A stretch of 64,000 nucleotides of DNA from Nocardia jiangxiensis NBRC 101359 (GCF_000308615.1 NZ_BAGB01000003.1:1-64000), one strand, 5' to 3'; positions 19,480 through 29,564 are shown, counted from the stretch's first letter. Numbers and translations are program-made. The notes: generated from the sequence alone by a model not told the origin.

Positions 19480-22400
19480 TCACTTCTCCTTGATGGGTGG
19501 TTCCTTCTTCCAGCCCCAGCTGTTCCGGGTGGTGACGCCGATGGTGGCGGGGGTGGATTGCGGGGCGTAGGGGGTGAAGCGGACCAGGGAGCCCCAGTCT
19601 CGGTCCCAGTCGTTGTCGAGGTAGGCGGGGACGGTTTGGGCTTTCAGGAGCAGGCCGGTCCAGCCGAGGGGGCCGCCGCCGATATCGTCCTGCCAGGCGT
19701 TGGCGGCGTCCGAGCCGGTGCGGTCGGGCAAGATGCGCCACTTCGGGACCTCGGCCACGCCGTCGCGATGGTCGTAGGGACGCTGGCAGGGGAAGGCCAG
19801 GCCGACGTGCCAGTCCTCCAGGACCGGATCGTGGTGGCCCAGTACCGAATCCAGCGTCGCCAGCCTCGGCAGGCGGGGCGGGGTGACCGCGAGCCACTGC
19901 CTGTCGGTCAGGTCGTTCGCGACCGCGACGATGCGAACGGCGTTGGTCTGCGCGGGAATTCGCTCCAGCGGGATCCGCATGTCCCGCCAGGACGGTGCGC
20001 CGCCGATGTCCAGCGGGACGAACGAGCCGAGCGAGGTTTCGGTGCCATCCGGTGCGCGATGGGCGAATTCGACGCTCAGATCCTGGCCGTAGGTGACCAC
20101 GCCGTCCTTGTCGACCGACTTGATCCGGCCCGCCGCGGTCACCACCAGCATTCGATACGCCGGATCCTGTTGTGCCCGCGCCAGATCCAGGCCGTACCAC
20201 TGCGAGGTCAGATGGGCCTGCTGCTTGTCGCCGGTCGTGTAACTGCCCATCACCGGCGTGCGGGCGGGGTCCAGGCCGAACGGGAGTGCGACCGTACTGC
20301 CGTTGACGCCCGGATGCTCGATCGTGCCGCCCCCGGTTCCCGCCGAGGTGGTGCGGGTGGTCTTGTTCTGCGAATCCTGATTGACCGAGTTCGCGCCGCC
20401 GGTCGAGGTCTCCTCGGCGTCGGCGGTCAGATCCTCGGCGACGCCGTTCGGGGTGAATCCGGCGCTGTCCCCGGACAGGCCGTTCGCGGGCGTACCGGAG
20501 TACGGGGTGAGCAGCGAATCCGCGGTATTCGTCTCCACCAGAACGTCATCGGCGAGGGCGCAGGTATTGCCCGTCAGCGCACGCAGATTCGACTTCGCGA
20601 TCGAATAGGCCGGGTACTGGGTGATCGCGGCCTTGCCCAGCGAGGCGACCTCGAACAGCACCATGACCGCGGCGGCGATGGTCAGCGGTTGAACCGCGAA
20701 TCGGTCGAAACGTCCCGTCCCGCCCGCAACGCCCTTGTGCCGGTACGGCTCCCGGTAGTACTGCCAGGCCGCGAGCAGCAGGCACAGCACGGCCAGCCCC
20801 AGGAATGCGGTGGAGAGACCCTTGCCGAGGATCAGCGGGGCCTTGTCGTACCAGGACACCCCGTAACTCGACACGTACCACCAGCCGTTGGACCCGGTGA
20901 AGGTCACCGCCAGCAGGAAGAACACCCCGGCGGCGAACACCGATCGGTTGTACCGCGCGCGAATTCCGTTGGTGCCCACCGCGACCGCGGTCAACGCGGC
21001 CATCGAGCCGCCCAGCCCCGCGTACACGCCGAAGTGGTGGGTCCACTTGGTCGGCGTGAACATCATCAGCAGCAGCGACATGAACACGATGCCCTGGATG
21101 CGTGCCGACGGCCCGCGCGAGGTTCCGGGAATCCTGCCGTTCTTGCGCAACATCACCAGGACGCAGACCGCCAGGCACAGCAGGATGCCCAGGATCCCGA
21201 ACCGGCGCGAGAGCGACCCGTCGGGGGAGAGCGACAGCAGTGCGTCCCAGCGGGTGCGTTCGTCGAACCAGGCGGCATTGGGTCCGATGATCGTGCGGAC
21301 CCGGGTCGCCTCCATGACCGCGGCCAGCGTCTGATCGGCGAAGACCACCACCAGCACCAGCGTTCCCGCGGCCACGCCGGGCGCCAGCACCGAACCGTAG
21401 CGCAATAGGACCGAGCCGATTCCGCCCCGCTTCGCATCGGCCACCTCGCGCCCGGAACCGTGCCGGGCCCGCTTGATGATGATCTGCAGTACCGGACGCG
21501 ATCCGGCGATCATGGCCGCGATGCAGATCAGTCCGGTCGGTCCGGCGGCGAGGGAGAATGCCGCGATGAGTACGCCGATCGCGGCCGGGAGCAGGCGTCC
21601 GGTGGCGATCGCGCGCTCGATCGAGGCCCAGGTCAGCAACGCGCCCAACGCGATCAGCGGTTCCGGGCGCAGGCCGTTGTCGTAGGGCAGCCAGGCGGCC
21701 AGGAAGATCAGCCCGCCGGTCCACAGCGCCACCCGATCCCGGCGCACCCGAGCACCCAAGCGCGGCAACACTTCCCGGCTGATCACCAGCCAGCACAGGA
21801 TTCCGGCCAGCAGCGCGGGCAGGCGCATCCACGGACTCGAATCGCTGATCCGGGTCATCCAGGACAGCACCTCGTACGGCCAGCCGAAGGGGGCCTCGGC
21901 CACGCCGAACCAGCGGTAGTAGTTCGACATGTAGCCCGAATGTCCCGCTGTGCGAGCCATATTCAGGATGTAACCGTCGTCGGAGGTGTTCGCGCCGATG
22001 ATGTGCCACAGCACCAGCGTGCCCAGCACCACCGCATCGGCGAGGGTGAATCGCCACCAGTGCGCGGGCAGGAACCGGCGCGGGCGTCGGCCGTCGGCGG
22101 TGTCGATCAGGTGCAGGGCGATCAGCGCGATGATGGTGAACAGCACCGCGCCCACGGTCGCGGCGGTCTTCAATACGGTCGGCGAGGAGGAGAAGCGCGC
22201 GTCGATGTCGGCGTGCAGATGGGTATCGCCGAGCTGGGCGCGGGTCAGATCGGTGAACACACCCACCACCTGCGGCCGTACATCGCCGCCGACGGTGTTG
22301 GTGAACGGCGTGCCGTCCTTGCGGTGCACGTCGGTCAGCGTGGCGGTCGTCCCGGCGACCGTGGAGTCGAGGGTGAACTCACCGCATCCGGCGACCTCGG

Positions 22401-22773
22401 CGACCGGCGCGGACAGCACCGGAATCTCGCGCTGCAACACCGAGAACATCCGCCCGGTACCCGGCTCGTCGCTCACCCGCACCAGCAGTCCCTTGGCCGA
22501 TGCCTTGGACGCCTCGACCGGCACCGTGGACAGCACGGTCCCGTGCGACAGCTCGCGCAAAGCCGTGCACGGCATCGAAAGATGCAGTTCCAGCGGCGTA
22601 TACGACACCAGCGGCGCATCGACGTTCACCGACTGCGGCTGCGGCCAGTCCAGCGTCGCGTGATCCTGCCGCACCGGCAGCAGTGGGGTGATCACCGCCA
22701 ACAGAACTGCCAGCACCCCCGAGACGAGAGCAACCAGCCGGACACGGGAGAACCCCGGGGAGTCAGCGCGCAC
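19480..22773 (-). CDS. Arabinosyltransferase, EmbA/EmbC-like
   Basis: Second GT-C arabinosyltransferase of the Emb family, acting on the outer face of the membrane in arabinan synthesis. I place the start at GTG 22773, preceded by CGGGGATC, giving 1097 residues, the length of M. tuberculosis Emb proteins (1094-1098). The in-frame ATG at 22869 would overlap the upstream gene and add 32 residues that do not resemble Emb. It has the first helix near 12-32, NTSDDGY with Asp265/Asp266, multiple helices, and a C-terminal binding domain. The N-terminal lobe (SHGTVLSTVPVE, VLSAPVAEV) is unlike EmbB and nearer EmbA/EmbC. Only two emb genes are present here against three in mycobacteria. Confidence 0.88.
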   Translation of the reverse strand: MRADSPGFSRVRLVALVSGVLAVLLAVITPLLPVRQDHATLDWPQPQSVNVDAPLVSYTPLELHLSMPCTALRELSHGTVLSTVPVEASKASAKGLLVRVSDEPGTGRMFSVLQREIPVLSAPVAEVAGCGEFTLDSTVAGTTATLTDVHRKDGTPFTNTVGGDVRPQVVGVFTDLTRAQLGDTHLHADIDARFSSSPTVLKTAATVGAVLFTIIALIALHLIDTADGRRPRRFLPAHWWRFTLADAVVLGTLVLWHIIGANTSDDGYILNMARTAGHSGYMSNYYRWFGVAEAPFGWPYEVLSWMTRISDSSPWMRLPALLAGILCWLVISREVLPRLGARVRRDRVALWTGGLIFLAAWLPYDNGLRPEPLIALGALLTWASIERAIATGRLLPAAIGVLIAAFSLAAGPTGLICIAAMIAGSRPVLQIIIKRARHGSGREVADAKRGGIGSVLLRYGSVLAPGVAAGTLVLVVVFADQTLAAVMEATRVRTIIGPNAAWFDERTRWDALLSLSPDGSLSRRFGILGILLCLAVCVLVMLRKNGRIPGTSRGPSARIQGIVFMSLLLMMFTPTKWTHHFGVYAGLGGSMAALTAVAVGTNGIRARYNRSVFAAGVFFLLAVTFTGSNGWWYVSSYGVSWYDKAPLILGKGLSTAFLGLAVLCLLLAAWQYYREPYRHKGVAGGTGRFDRFAVQPLTIAAAVMVLFEVASLGKAAITQYPAYSIAKSNLRALTGNTCALADDVLVETNTADSLLTPYSGTPANGLSGDSAGFTPNGVAEDLTADAEETSTGGANSVNQDSQNKTTRTTSAGTGGGTIEHPGVNGSTVALPFGLDPARTPVMGSYTTGDKQQAHLTSQWYGLDLARAQQDPAYRMLVVTAAGRIKSVDKDGVVTYGQDLSVEFAHRAPDGTETSLGSFVPLDIGGAPSWRDMRIPLERIPAQTNAVRIVAVANDLTDRQWLAVTPPRLPRLATLDSVLGHHDPVLEDWHVGLAFPCQRPYDHRDGVAEVPKWRILPDRTGSDAANAWQDDIGGGPLGWTGLLLKAQTVPAYLDNDWDRDWGSLVRFTPYAPQSTPATIGVTTRNSWGWKKEPPIKEK

Positions 22774-22849
22774 GATCCCCGATGCTAGCCATCGGCCTGT
22801 TCGGATCCTCCCGCTGGGCTCCACCTCGCAGTGACCTGGGCCACGTGGA

Positions 22850-24769
22850 TCAGCTGAGTCCGCGCACATCCCAGAGCCGGACCCCGTCGACGTATTGCTC
22901 CGGGACGTTCAGCAATTGGTTGAGGGCGTCCTGCAGGGCGTCGGCGTTGCGGGTGGGCGGGAGGACGATGATGTCGGCGTTCCAGTAGCGCAGGTCTTTT
23001 CGAGCCCGTTCGCGGGTGGCGGCGTCGATGCGGGGGATGTGGCCGGTGCGCTTGACGTCCATGAGCAGGCCCGCGGTGGGGCGATCGATGGGGCCGTAGC
23101 CGCCCTTCTTGTCGGCCATCGGGCCGACGAAATAGCCTCCGGCGATGGGGAAGTCGAAGTTCGCGGCGTACTGCCAGCGCAGCGGGCTCGCGTCGAGGCG
23201 GGTCGGCGGGGGTGCGATCACCACCGAGCCGTCGGTGACATAGCGTTCGACGGTGCCGTCGATGAAGAAGGACGGTACCGCCGGGCGGTGGGTGACCGGC
23301 AGGATCGTCGGGGCCAGCGGGACCAGCGCCAGGGCCAGGGCCGCGAACCAGATCAGCGGCCGCGGTTCGCTCAGCGAAATCTGCCAATACGCCAGTGCGC
23401 GTTCGGTGGCCAGCGCGAGTATCGCGGCGATCGCCGGGACGGCGGCCATGCTGAAGCGCGTCTCGAGCATCGTGTCCAGCAGGGGCAGGTTCGCCAGCCA
23501 GTGCCACGGGAGATTGATTCCGGTCGTGTGCGTGCCGAACATCGCCGGTGAGCCCAGGGACAGCACGCCGAAACCGAGGATCACCACCGTGCCCGCGCGC
23601 ACCACGCGATATCCCGCGCGCTGCTCACCCGACCGATCGCGCCTGCGCCACAGCAGTATTGCGGCCACCGCCACCAGAATCAGCAGGGGCCAGCCGAAAT
23701 ACGCGTTCTGTTCGGTGGGGTTGATCGCGACGTTCTGTCCAGGGACGAATTCCCCGCCCAGCGATTCGGACGGGAACTGCGCCAGCGTCTTCACGTCGTT
23801 ACCCATCGGTCCGTGATCGATGGAGCCGTAACTCTGCGGTCCGCAGAACTGCCACCACAGCGGTATCGCGGTGAGCGCCAGGGTGATCAGCGCCGCCGCC
23901 GCCACCGTGGGAGCCAGTCCGCGCAGCACCCGCAGTCCGGCTCGCGGTCGATGCAGGTAGTACACGATCGCGAAGACGCCGAACCCGAGCGAGAAGATCA
24001 GCAGCGGTTCCTCACCGAGGGCGATCTGCAACGTCAGCAACGCGGCCAACAGAATCGTGTCCCGGCGCTGCTGCCTGGTTCGGTGCCACCAACCGGCCGG
24101 GCTCGGCGCGGTGTCCGTTCCGGACTCCTCGGCCAGGGCGCGGCGGGCCATGCAGATGAGCAGGGCGGCGATGGCGGGCAGGGCGGCGAGCAGGACGAAA
24201 TTGGGGTGGGCATTGGCGTGCGAGATCATCGCCGGGGCGAAGCCGCAGAACAGGCCGCCGACGACCGCGGCGAAGCGCGAGCGCACCAGTTCGCGGGAGA
24301 ACAGCCAGTACCAGGCGAAGGCGGTGCCGGACAGACCCAGCGTGAGGACCAGAACGAAGGTGACCGTCGGACCGAACAGCATGGTGACCGGGATGAGCGG
24401 TACGCCGACGCCGAACATGGCCGTATTGGCCATCATGTTCACGCCGTCGGGGAAATTCTGCAGGTGGGTGCCCAGCGGATTCTGCAGATGGGCGATCGCG
24501 TGGGCGGTCTCGGCGAAGAACCATTCCCACATGAACTGGTCCTGTCCGCTCTTGACCAGGTAACCGTTGTGGGTGTCCCGCCACTGACCGGACAGGACGT
24601 ACGTGGCCAGGACCAGATAGACGGCGCCGATGACCAGGTCGGCGCGGGAGAGCGCGAGCCGCCGTCCGCGCGGGGCGACCGCGTCGCCCGCTGTGGGCCG
24701 ATCCAGAACCGCGGTTCCGGCGCCTCCCGCCGTCTGCTCGGTTGGATCCGATGCCCGCCCCGATACCAC
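22850..24769 (-). CDS. Predicted GT-C-type membrane glycosyltransferase between aftA and emb
   Basis: A 639-residue integral membrane protein with about eleven predicted helices and an extracytoplasmic C-terminal part (from about 560). The first loop, after helix one, carries a conserved-looking acidic/aromatic motif (KSGQDQFMWEW), the place where GT-C enzymes keep their catalytic acid. It starts with GTG 24769 eight bases after AGAGGAG. It sits 76 bases upstream of the first emb gene and 201 bases downstream of aftA, a place where M. tuberculosis has no gene. I infer a polyprenyl-phosphate-sugar-dependent transferase acting on arabinogalactan or a related glycan. It is not AftB or AftC as far as I recognise those. 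Confidence 0.6.
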   Translation of the reverse strand: MVSGRASDPTEQTAGGAGTAVLDRPTAGDAVAPRGRRLALSRADLVIGAVYLVLATYVLSGQWRDTHNGYLVKSGQDQFMWEWFFAETAHAIAHLQNPLGTHLQNFPDGVNMMANTAMFGVGVPLIPVTMLFGPTVTFVLVLTLGLSGTAFAWYWLFSRELVRSRFAAVVGGLFCGFAPAMISHANAHPNFVLLAALPAIAALLICMARRALAEESGTDTAPSPAGWWHRTRQQRRDTILLAALLTLQIALGEEPLLIFSLGFGVFAIVYYLHRPRAGLRVLRGLAPTVAAAALITLALTAIPLWWQFCGPQSYGSIDHGPMGNDVKTLAQFPSESLGGEFVPGQNVAINPTEQNAYFGWPLLILVAVAAILLWRRRDRSGEQRAGYRVVRAGTVVILGFGVLSLGSPAMFGTHTTGINLPWHWLANLPLLDTMLETRFSMAAVPAIAAILALATERALAYWQISLSEPRPLIWFAALALALVPLAPTILPVTHRPAVPSFFIDGTVERYVTDGSVVIAPPPTRLDASPLRWQYAANFDFPIAGGYFVGPMADKKGGYGPIDRPTAGLLMDVKRTGHIPRIDAATRERARKDLRYWNADIIVLPPTRNADALQDALNQLLNVPEQYVDGVRLWDVRGLS

Positions 24770-24849
24770 TGGTAGAACTCCTCTTGCCGATCGCGATCAG
24801 CGGCCCAGGCTACCTGCGGAGCCGGGCTGCCCGCAGATCGGGCGGGGAG

Positions 24850-24890
24850 TTATCCACAAGAAAATGCCCTCTTCCACAAGGTTATGCACA
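24850..24890. promoter_or_regulatory. Cluster of DnaA-box-like sequences
   Basis: TTATCCACA (24850-24858) and TTATGCACA (24882-24890) both fit the TTATNCACA consensus, 32 bases apart start to start (about three helical turns). A weaker TCTTCCACA lies between them at 24870-24878. They lie in the 201-base spacer upstream of the GT-C/emb genes. The region lacks dnaA, dnaN or an AT-rich stretch, so it is not the chromosome origin. Confidence 0.5.
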
Positions 24891-24970
24891 GGCTGCCGGG
24901 TGTGTGTGCACCGCCACCATGTCGTTGTCGGCAGGCTGAAATACCAGGTAGAAGCGTTATCGAGGGAGTG

Positions 24971-26917
24971 TTATCGGACGACGACCAGGGTGAAGGGCCC
25001 GATATCGGTGATTCGGAAATGCGGATCTTCGAACAGCGTCTTCGGGAACGTCACCGAGTAGCGCCGCACGTTCGGATCGTTCGGATACACATCCGAGGAC
25101 AGGCGCAGGGTGTAGCTGTCGTCGCTGCTGCGGAACAGGAAGGCATCCGGTGCGCGCCAGGGGGAGTGCGCGAGCGCGTCGCGGAGTTCGGCCGGGGACT
25201 TCAGCTTGCTCCAGCGTGTGATCTCGTCGGCGCGGGCGGAGAAATCGGCCAGCGGGTTCGCGTAGTGCGGGGTCAGCGCCTGGAAACCGTAGTACGGGTA
25301 GTAGGACAGGAAACTGGTGTCCGCGGTCAGGACCACGGTCTGGTTGCGCGGACGCCCGGTCTGGGCCAGTAGTGCGGCATCGACGTCGTGATAGTGCGAT
25401 ACCGCCGACGGGCTGCGCTGATCGGCGCGCACGCCGTCACCGTCGGTATCGGTGTAAGCGGTGGTGATCTCGGTGTTCAGAATGCTCGGAATGTCCTGGG
25501 TGAACGCGAGTGCGCCGACCACCCCGACCACCACGGCCACCGCGCGAAACCGATTGGGTTCGTTGAGGGATCGGTACATCGCGCGGGTTCCCTCGGCGAA
25601 GCCGAAGACCCCGGCCGAGGCCAGCAGCACCTGCAGGATCGGTTCGAGCCGGAAGGCCAGCAGGGTCGTCCCGGCGACCGTCGCGGTCATCGACAGCAGC
25701 GACCACAGGTAGATCGCCACGACCGCGATACCCAGCGACTGCGCCCGCCGCGAACTCGCCGCCCGCAGCACCAGCCAGATCGTGCCGATCAGGCACAGCA
25801 CACCCAGCGGTGAGAACTGGAACATCGGGAAGGCCAGCTGCGAGCCCGCCTCGGGCAGATAGTGCAGCGCGGCGTTGGACATGTGCGCGCTCAGCGACTT
25901 TCGCAGGTAGGGCCCGTAGGTGATCAGGCCGAGCACCCCGGAGATCACGCCGATCACGATGAGCCGCAACAGGATCGGCCACAGCGAGCGCAGCAACCAC
26001 AGACCCGCCCGATCCTCGTCCCGGCGACGCTGCGCAATCGCCGCGATCCACGCGAACAGCGCCATCAGGCATACGGCGAATACCGCCATGCCGAAGAACA
26101 ACGTGTAGAACATGGCCGAGACGCCCAGGAAGATCCCGGTGCCGACGACCGCTCCCCAACCGCCCGCGGTCGCGACGTCCTCGGAGGTCTGCGGTCGGTG
26201 CAGCGCACCCCACGCCAGCACCATCGCCGGCGCGAACAACACCACCAGAACCGCGCTGTACGCCTCCGGCGAGGCATAGGCCACCATCACCGCGGTGGTC
26301 GCCGCGGCCACCCCGACCGCCCAGTCCGCGCGAATCAGCTTGGACCACAGGACCAATGCCAGCACCGAGGCCACCGCCAGCGAGACGATCGCCCACGGCT
26401 TGTACGCCTCCCACCCCGGCATCCCGAGCACGCTCGCCACCCGACCGCCGAGCCAGAACCAGCCGGCCGAGTAGTAGGGCGGCAGATCCGCGTAGGTCAT
26501 ATCGTGCAGCGCCGCGGAATCGGTGAGCCGCGTGAGATATTCGGTCCGGAACTCCTGATCCACCGAAATTCCGTACAGATACAACTTGGTGGCCGCCAGC
26601 GGCATCCCCAGCGTCACCGTGACGAACGCCGAAATACCAGCCCACGACAGCACTTTCGCCAGCCACGGCCACCGCCGCATGCGCATCAGCGTCACCGCGG
26701 CGATCAGCAGTACCGCGGCGCCCACCTGCCCGACGGTCGCAATCGCCCGAGTCACGTTGGACGCGTTGAACGCCGGCCAGTGCACCATCGAGAACGCCTC
26801 GAGCCCGACGACGGCCACGCCGACGGCAACCACCGTCGCGAGCACGCCGTCTCCCACGGCCCCGCCGATCCGCCGCCCGACCATCGAGAACCGCCCCGCC
26901 GAACGCACCGCACTCAT
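24971..26917 (-). CDS. aftA: Galactan 5-O-arabinofuranosyltransferase AftA
   Basis: Primes arabinan by adding the first arabinofuranose to galactan from decaprenyl-phospho-arabinose. From ATG 26917 it has 648 residues (643 in M. tuberculosis AftA); the frame extends upstream but without family resemblance. It has about eleven to thirteen helices, with the diagnostic loop YGISVDQEFRTEYLTRL and PPYYSAGWFWLGG near residues 120-165, and a soluble C-terminal domain. It is encoded between dprE2 and the emb genes, as in the conserved arabinan locus. The 281-base gap from dprE2 holds a hairpin but no gene. Confidence 0.93.
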   Translation of the reverse strand: MSAVRSAGRFSMVGRRIGGAVGDGVLATVVAVGVAVVGLEAFSMVHWPAFNASNVTRAIATVGQVGAAVLLIAAVTLMRMRRWPWLAKVLSWAGISAFVTVTLGMPLAATKLYLYGISVDQEFRTEYLTRLTDSAALHDMTYADLPPYYSAGWFWLGGRVASVLGMPGWEAYKPWAIVSLAVASVLALVLWSKLIRADWAVGVAAATTAVMVAYASPEAYSAVLVVLFAPAMVLAWGALHRPQTSEDVATAGGWGAVVGTGIFLGVSAMFYTLFFGMAVFAVCLMALFAWIAAIAQRRRDEDRAGLWLLRSLWPILLRLIVIGVISGVLGLITYGPYLRKSLSAHMSNAALHYLPEAGSQLAFPMFQFSPLGVLCLIGTIWLVLRAASSRRAQSLGIAVVAIYLWSLLSMTATVAGTTLLAFRLEPILQVLLASAGVFGFAEGTRAMYRSLNEPNRFRAVAVVVGVVGALAFTQDIPSILNTEITTAYTDTDGDGVRADQRSPSAVSHYHDVDAALLAQTGRPRNQTVVLTADTSFLSYYPYYGFQALTPHYANPLADFSARADEITRWSKLKSPAELRDALAHSPWRAPDAFLFRSSDDSYTLRLSSDVYPNDPNVRRYSVTFPKTLFEDPHFRITDIGPFTLVVVR

Positions 26918-27142
26918 CACAGCGTCCCCACCACGACCCCGGCCGGGCGATCCCCGCCGAATCGCCGCGCGGGTGAGCCGCATACCGGGAACTGCCCGAT
27001 CCTGTGCACTGTGCCTCCGGAAAAGTCTTCTCGCCACGCTGCCCGAGCGTCCGTCGCCGGGCGTCAGCCTAGCCACTCGTCATCGCGCCGGTGGACGAGG
27101 TCGGTTCGGTGTCCGTCGAACGGTTCGGTCCCGGTATGCACG

Positions 27143-27174
27143 AGATCCCGGAGCGTTTCGACGCCCCGGGATCT
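27143..27174. terminator. Hairpin between dprE2 and aftA, possible attenuator
   Basis: AGATCCCGG (27143-27151) and CCGGGATCT (27166-27174) form a perfect nine-base inverted repeat with a 14-base loop, starting about 25 bases after the dprE2 stop on the minus strand. There is no U-tract. It may terminate or attenuate transcription toward aftA. Confidence 0.4.
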
Positions 27175-27198
27175 GTGGTGCTGGATCGGGATCTGCGG

Positions 27199-27960
27199 CT
27201 AGATCGGCAGACGCCGGAAGATCGGGCGCGGGATGTGGCGCAGGATCATCATGACGAAACGGAACTGGTTGGGAGCCCAGACCAGTTCGCGGCCCTTCTG
27301 CGCGGACGAGACCGCGAGCGTCGCGATGTCTTCCTTGTCGACGGTGAGCGGGGCCTCCTTGACGTGCGCGGAGAACCGGGTGCGCACCATGCCGGGGCGG
27401 ATGACCGTCACGCGCGGACCGTGCGGGCGCAGGGCCTCGCCGAGGCCCAGGTAGAACCCGTCCAGTCCGGCCTTGGTGGAGCCGTAGACGAAGTTGGAGC
27501 GACGCACGCGCTCACCGGCGACCGAGGACATGACGATGATCCGCCCGAAGCCCTGCGCCTTCATCTTCTCGCCCAGCAGCACACCGACCGACACCGACGC
27601 GGTGTAGTTGACCTGCGCCACCCGGACGGCCTTGGCCTGGTTCTGCCAGAGTTCCTCGGGATCGCCGTCCAGCGCGAACGCGACGATCGCGACGTCGACG
27701 TCGCCCGTGCTCCACGCCGCGTCGATCACCTTGGCGTGGCTCTCGGTGTCCAGGGCGTCGAAGTCGACGACCTCGACCGCCGACGCACCCGCGGCCTCCA
27801 TCTGCGCGACCGCGTCCGCGCGCAGCGGATCGTTCGGGAGCGCGGCCAGCACGATGCGCGCCGGACCCTTCTTCAGGTACTCGGCGCAGATCGCCAGGCC
27901 GATTTCCGAGGTGCCGCCCAGGAGCAGAATCGTCTGCGGGTTACCTACGGCGTTGATCAC
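27199..27960 (-). CDS. dprE2: Decaprenylphosphoryl-2-keto-ribose reductase DprE2
   Basis: Short-chain dehydrogenase that reduces decaprenylphosphoryl-2-keto-ribose to decaprenylphosphoryl-arabinose, the second half of the epimerisation started by DprE1. It has 253 residues (254 in M. tuberculosis). NAD(P) motif GGTSEIG near the start, catalytic Ser in VMSSVAG, and Tyr-x3-Lys in YGSTK. The GTG at 27960 overlaps the dprE1 stop (GTGA), so the two subunits are translationally coupled. The C-terminal stretch ([18 protein letters not shown]) is hydrophobic and basic and probably associates with the membrane. Confidence 0.95.
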   Translation of the reverse strand: MINAVGNPQTILLLGGTSEIGLAICAEYLKKGPARIVLAALPNDPLRADAVAQMEAAGASAVEVVDFDALDTESHAKVIDAAWSTGDVDVAIVAFALDGDPEELWQNQAKAVRVAQVNYTASVSVGVLLGEKMKAQGFGRIIVMSSVAGERVRRSNFVYGSTKAGLDGFYLGLGEALRPHGPRVTVIRPGMVRTRFSAHVKEAPLTVDKEDIATLAVSSAQKGRELVWAPNQFRFVMMILRHIPRPIFRRLPI

Positions 27961-29441
27961 TGCAGCTCCAGCCTTCTCGCCATATCGGACATGAAAACGC
28001 CTGTGGGATCGACACTTCGGCGGATCTTGATCCACTCGTCGATCCGGGGGTACATCTTGTGGAAGGCCTCCGCGGTGGTCCGGGAGTCCTTCGCGGTGTA
28101 GAGCCGCCCGCCGAATTCCATGACGCGGCGGTCCAGATCACTCACCAGCTCGTTGAGGCCGGGCCGGATCGGGAAATCGCAGCAGATGTTCCAGCCCGGC
28201 ATCGGGAAGCTCAGCGGAGCCGGGTTACCCGGGCCGAACAGCTTGAAAACGTTCAGCGCCGAAATGTGCCCGGATGCCTGGATGTCGATGATGATCCGTT
28301 TGAACTCGTCGACCGCCTCGGTCGGCACCACGAACTGGTACTGCAGGAATCCGGCCGGACCGTAGGCGCGATTCCATTCCGCGACCATGTCCAGCGGGTG
28401 ATAGAACTGCGTCAGGTTCTGGATCTTGCCGGTGTAGTTGCCGCCCATCGCGTAGTACGCCTCGCCGACCGCGCCCAGCGTGAGCCGGTTCGCGGTGAAG
28501 CTCGGGAAGATCGGCGGCACCGTGAGCAACTGCGGCGCATCGAATTTCAGCGGAGCCTTCTGCTTCTTCTTCGGCAGTTCGTCCAGCTTGGCGAGGCGAC
28601 CACGGGTGATGGTGGCCCGGCCCAGTTTCGGCGCGGGATTCATCACGTCGAACCACGCACTCGAGTACGTGTAGTTCGCCTCGCTGCCGTCGCTGTGCGC
28701 GGCGATGGTCTCGTCCAACGTCGTGGTCTTCAGGCCGTCGTTGATGAAGTAGGCCGTCTCGGTCGGCGCCATCTCGATGCTCGCGCGCAGGATGATGCCG
28801 GTCAGCCCGTTGCCGCCGACCGTCGCCCAGAACAACTTGGCATTGCGCTTGGGCGTGACGTGCTGCACCTGGCCGTCGGCGGTGAGCAGCTCGATCGAGC
28901 GGACGTGGTTGCCGAAGCTGCCTTCGCTGTGGTGGTTCTTGCCGTGGATGTCGGAGGCGATCGCGCCGCCGATGGTGACCTGCCGGGTGCCCGGCAGCAC
29001 CGGAACCCACAGCCCGAACGGCAGCGCCGCCTTCATCAGCTGATCCAGGCTGACGCCGCCGTCGACGTCGACCATGTGGGTGTCGCGGTCGATGCGGTGG
29101 ATGCGGTTCATCGCGGTCATGTCGACGACCAGACCGCCCGCGTTCTGCGCGTGGTCGCCATAGGAACGGCCCAGGCCGCGGGCGATGACGCCGCGGCGCA
29201 GGTGTGCGGGCTTGGACTCGTTGTCCTCGGCGACCATGGCGACGGCTCGGGCGATCACTTCCGGATCACCGGTCGTGAGCACTTCGGAGGTGGTTGGCGC
29301 GGTGCGACCCCACCCGGTCAGCCGACGGGTGTGCGTGGCGAGTGCTGGTGATCCCTGCGACTCGGCGCTGCCGATCTGCGGTTCGCCGCCCTCACTGGCG
29401 GCCGGATCCGCGGCTGTTGAGGTCTGAGCTTTCGTGGACAT
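27957..29441 (-). CDS. dprE1: Decaprenylphosphoryl-beta-D-ribose 2-oxidase DprE1
   Basis: FAD-dependent oxidase that converts decaprenylphosphoryl-ribose to the 2-keto intermediate for DprE2. It has 494 residues from ATG 29441; an ATG two codons upstream (29447) is also possible. FAD-binding features include GLGRSYGD and the [20 protein letters not shown] block with HGKNHH. The benzothiazinone-reactive cysteine of mycobacterial DprE1 (Cys387) is conserved as Cys420 in WNICCDFP, followed here by a second cysteine where mycobacteria have valine as I recall. About 38 extra N-terminal residues are Ser/Ala-rich. It is the first gene of the minus-strand arabinan operon. Confidence 0.96.
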   Translation of the reverse strand: MSTKAQTSTAADPAASEGGEPQIGSAESQGSPALATHTRRLTGWGRTAPTTSEVLTTGDPEVIARAVAMVAEDNESKPAHLRRGVIARGLGRSYGDHAQNAGGLVVDMTAMNRIHRIDRDTHMVDVDGGVSLDQLMKAALPFGLWVPVLPGTRQVTIGGAIASDIHGKNHHSEGSFGNHVRSIELLTADGQVQHVTPKRNAKLFWATVGGNGLTGIILRASIEMAPTETAYFINDGLKTTTLDETIAAHSDGSEANYTYSSAWFDVMNPAPKLGRATITRGRLAKLDELPKKKQKAPLKFDAPQLLTVPPIFPSFTANRLTLGAVGEAYYAMGGNYTGKIQNLTQFYHPLDMVAEWNRAYGPAGFLQYQFVVPTEAVDEFKRIIIDIQASGHISALNVFKLFGPGNPAPLSFPMPGWNICCDFPIRPGLNELVSDLDRRVMEFGGRLYTAKDSRTTAEAFHKMYPRIDEWIKIRRSVDPTGVFMSDMARRLELQ

Positions 29442-29449
29442 CGGCATAG

Positions 29450-29455
29450 AGGCTA
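29450..29455 (-). promoter_or_regulatory. Possible leaderless -10 box of dprE1
   Basis: On the minus strand TAGCCT ends eight bases before ATG 29441, the layout of leaderless actinobacterial promoters. No clear -35 is seen. Confidence 0.4.
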
Positions 29456-29564
29456 CAGGTATTGCCGGAGGAAGGATCGGGTGTCACCACCGCCTTGCCC
29501 GGATCGGAACCGAGGTCACAGTGTGCTGGGCGGTCACTGGATCCCGCCCACGAGTCCGGACCGC

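Noticed and set aside
17586..19493. A 635-codon plus-strand frame inside the embB gene
   Set aside because: Gln/Arg/Gly-rich antisense product typical of GC-rich shadows; embB is full length on the other strand.
22774..22869. N-terminal extension of the first emb gene to ATG 22869
   Set aside because: It would overlap the GT-C gene and add 32 residues unlike Emb; GTG 22773 gives the usual family length with a ribosome site.
24841..24970. Chromosome origin suggested by DnaA boxes
   Set aside because: There is no dnaA or dnaN, no AT-rich unwinding region, and only two good boxes.
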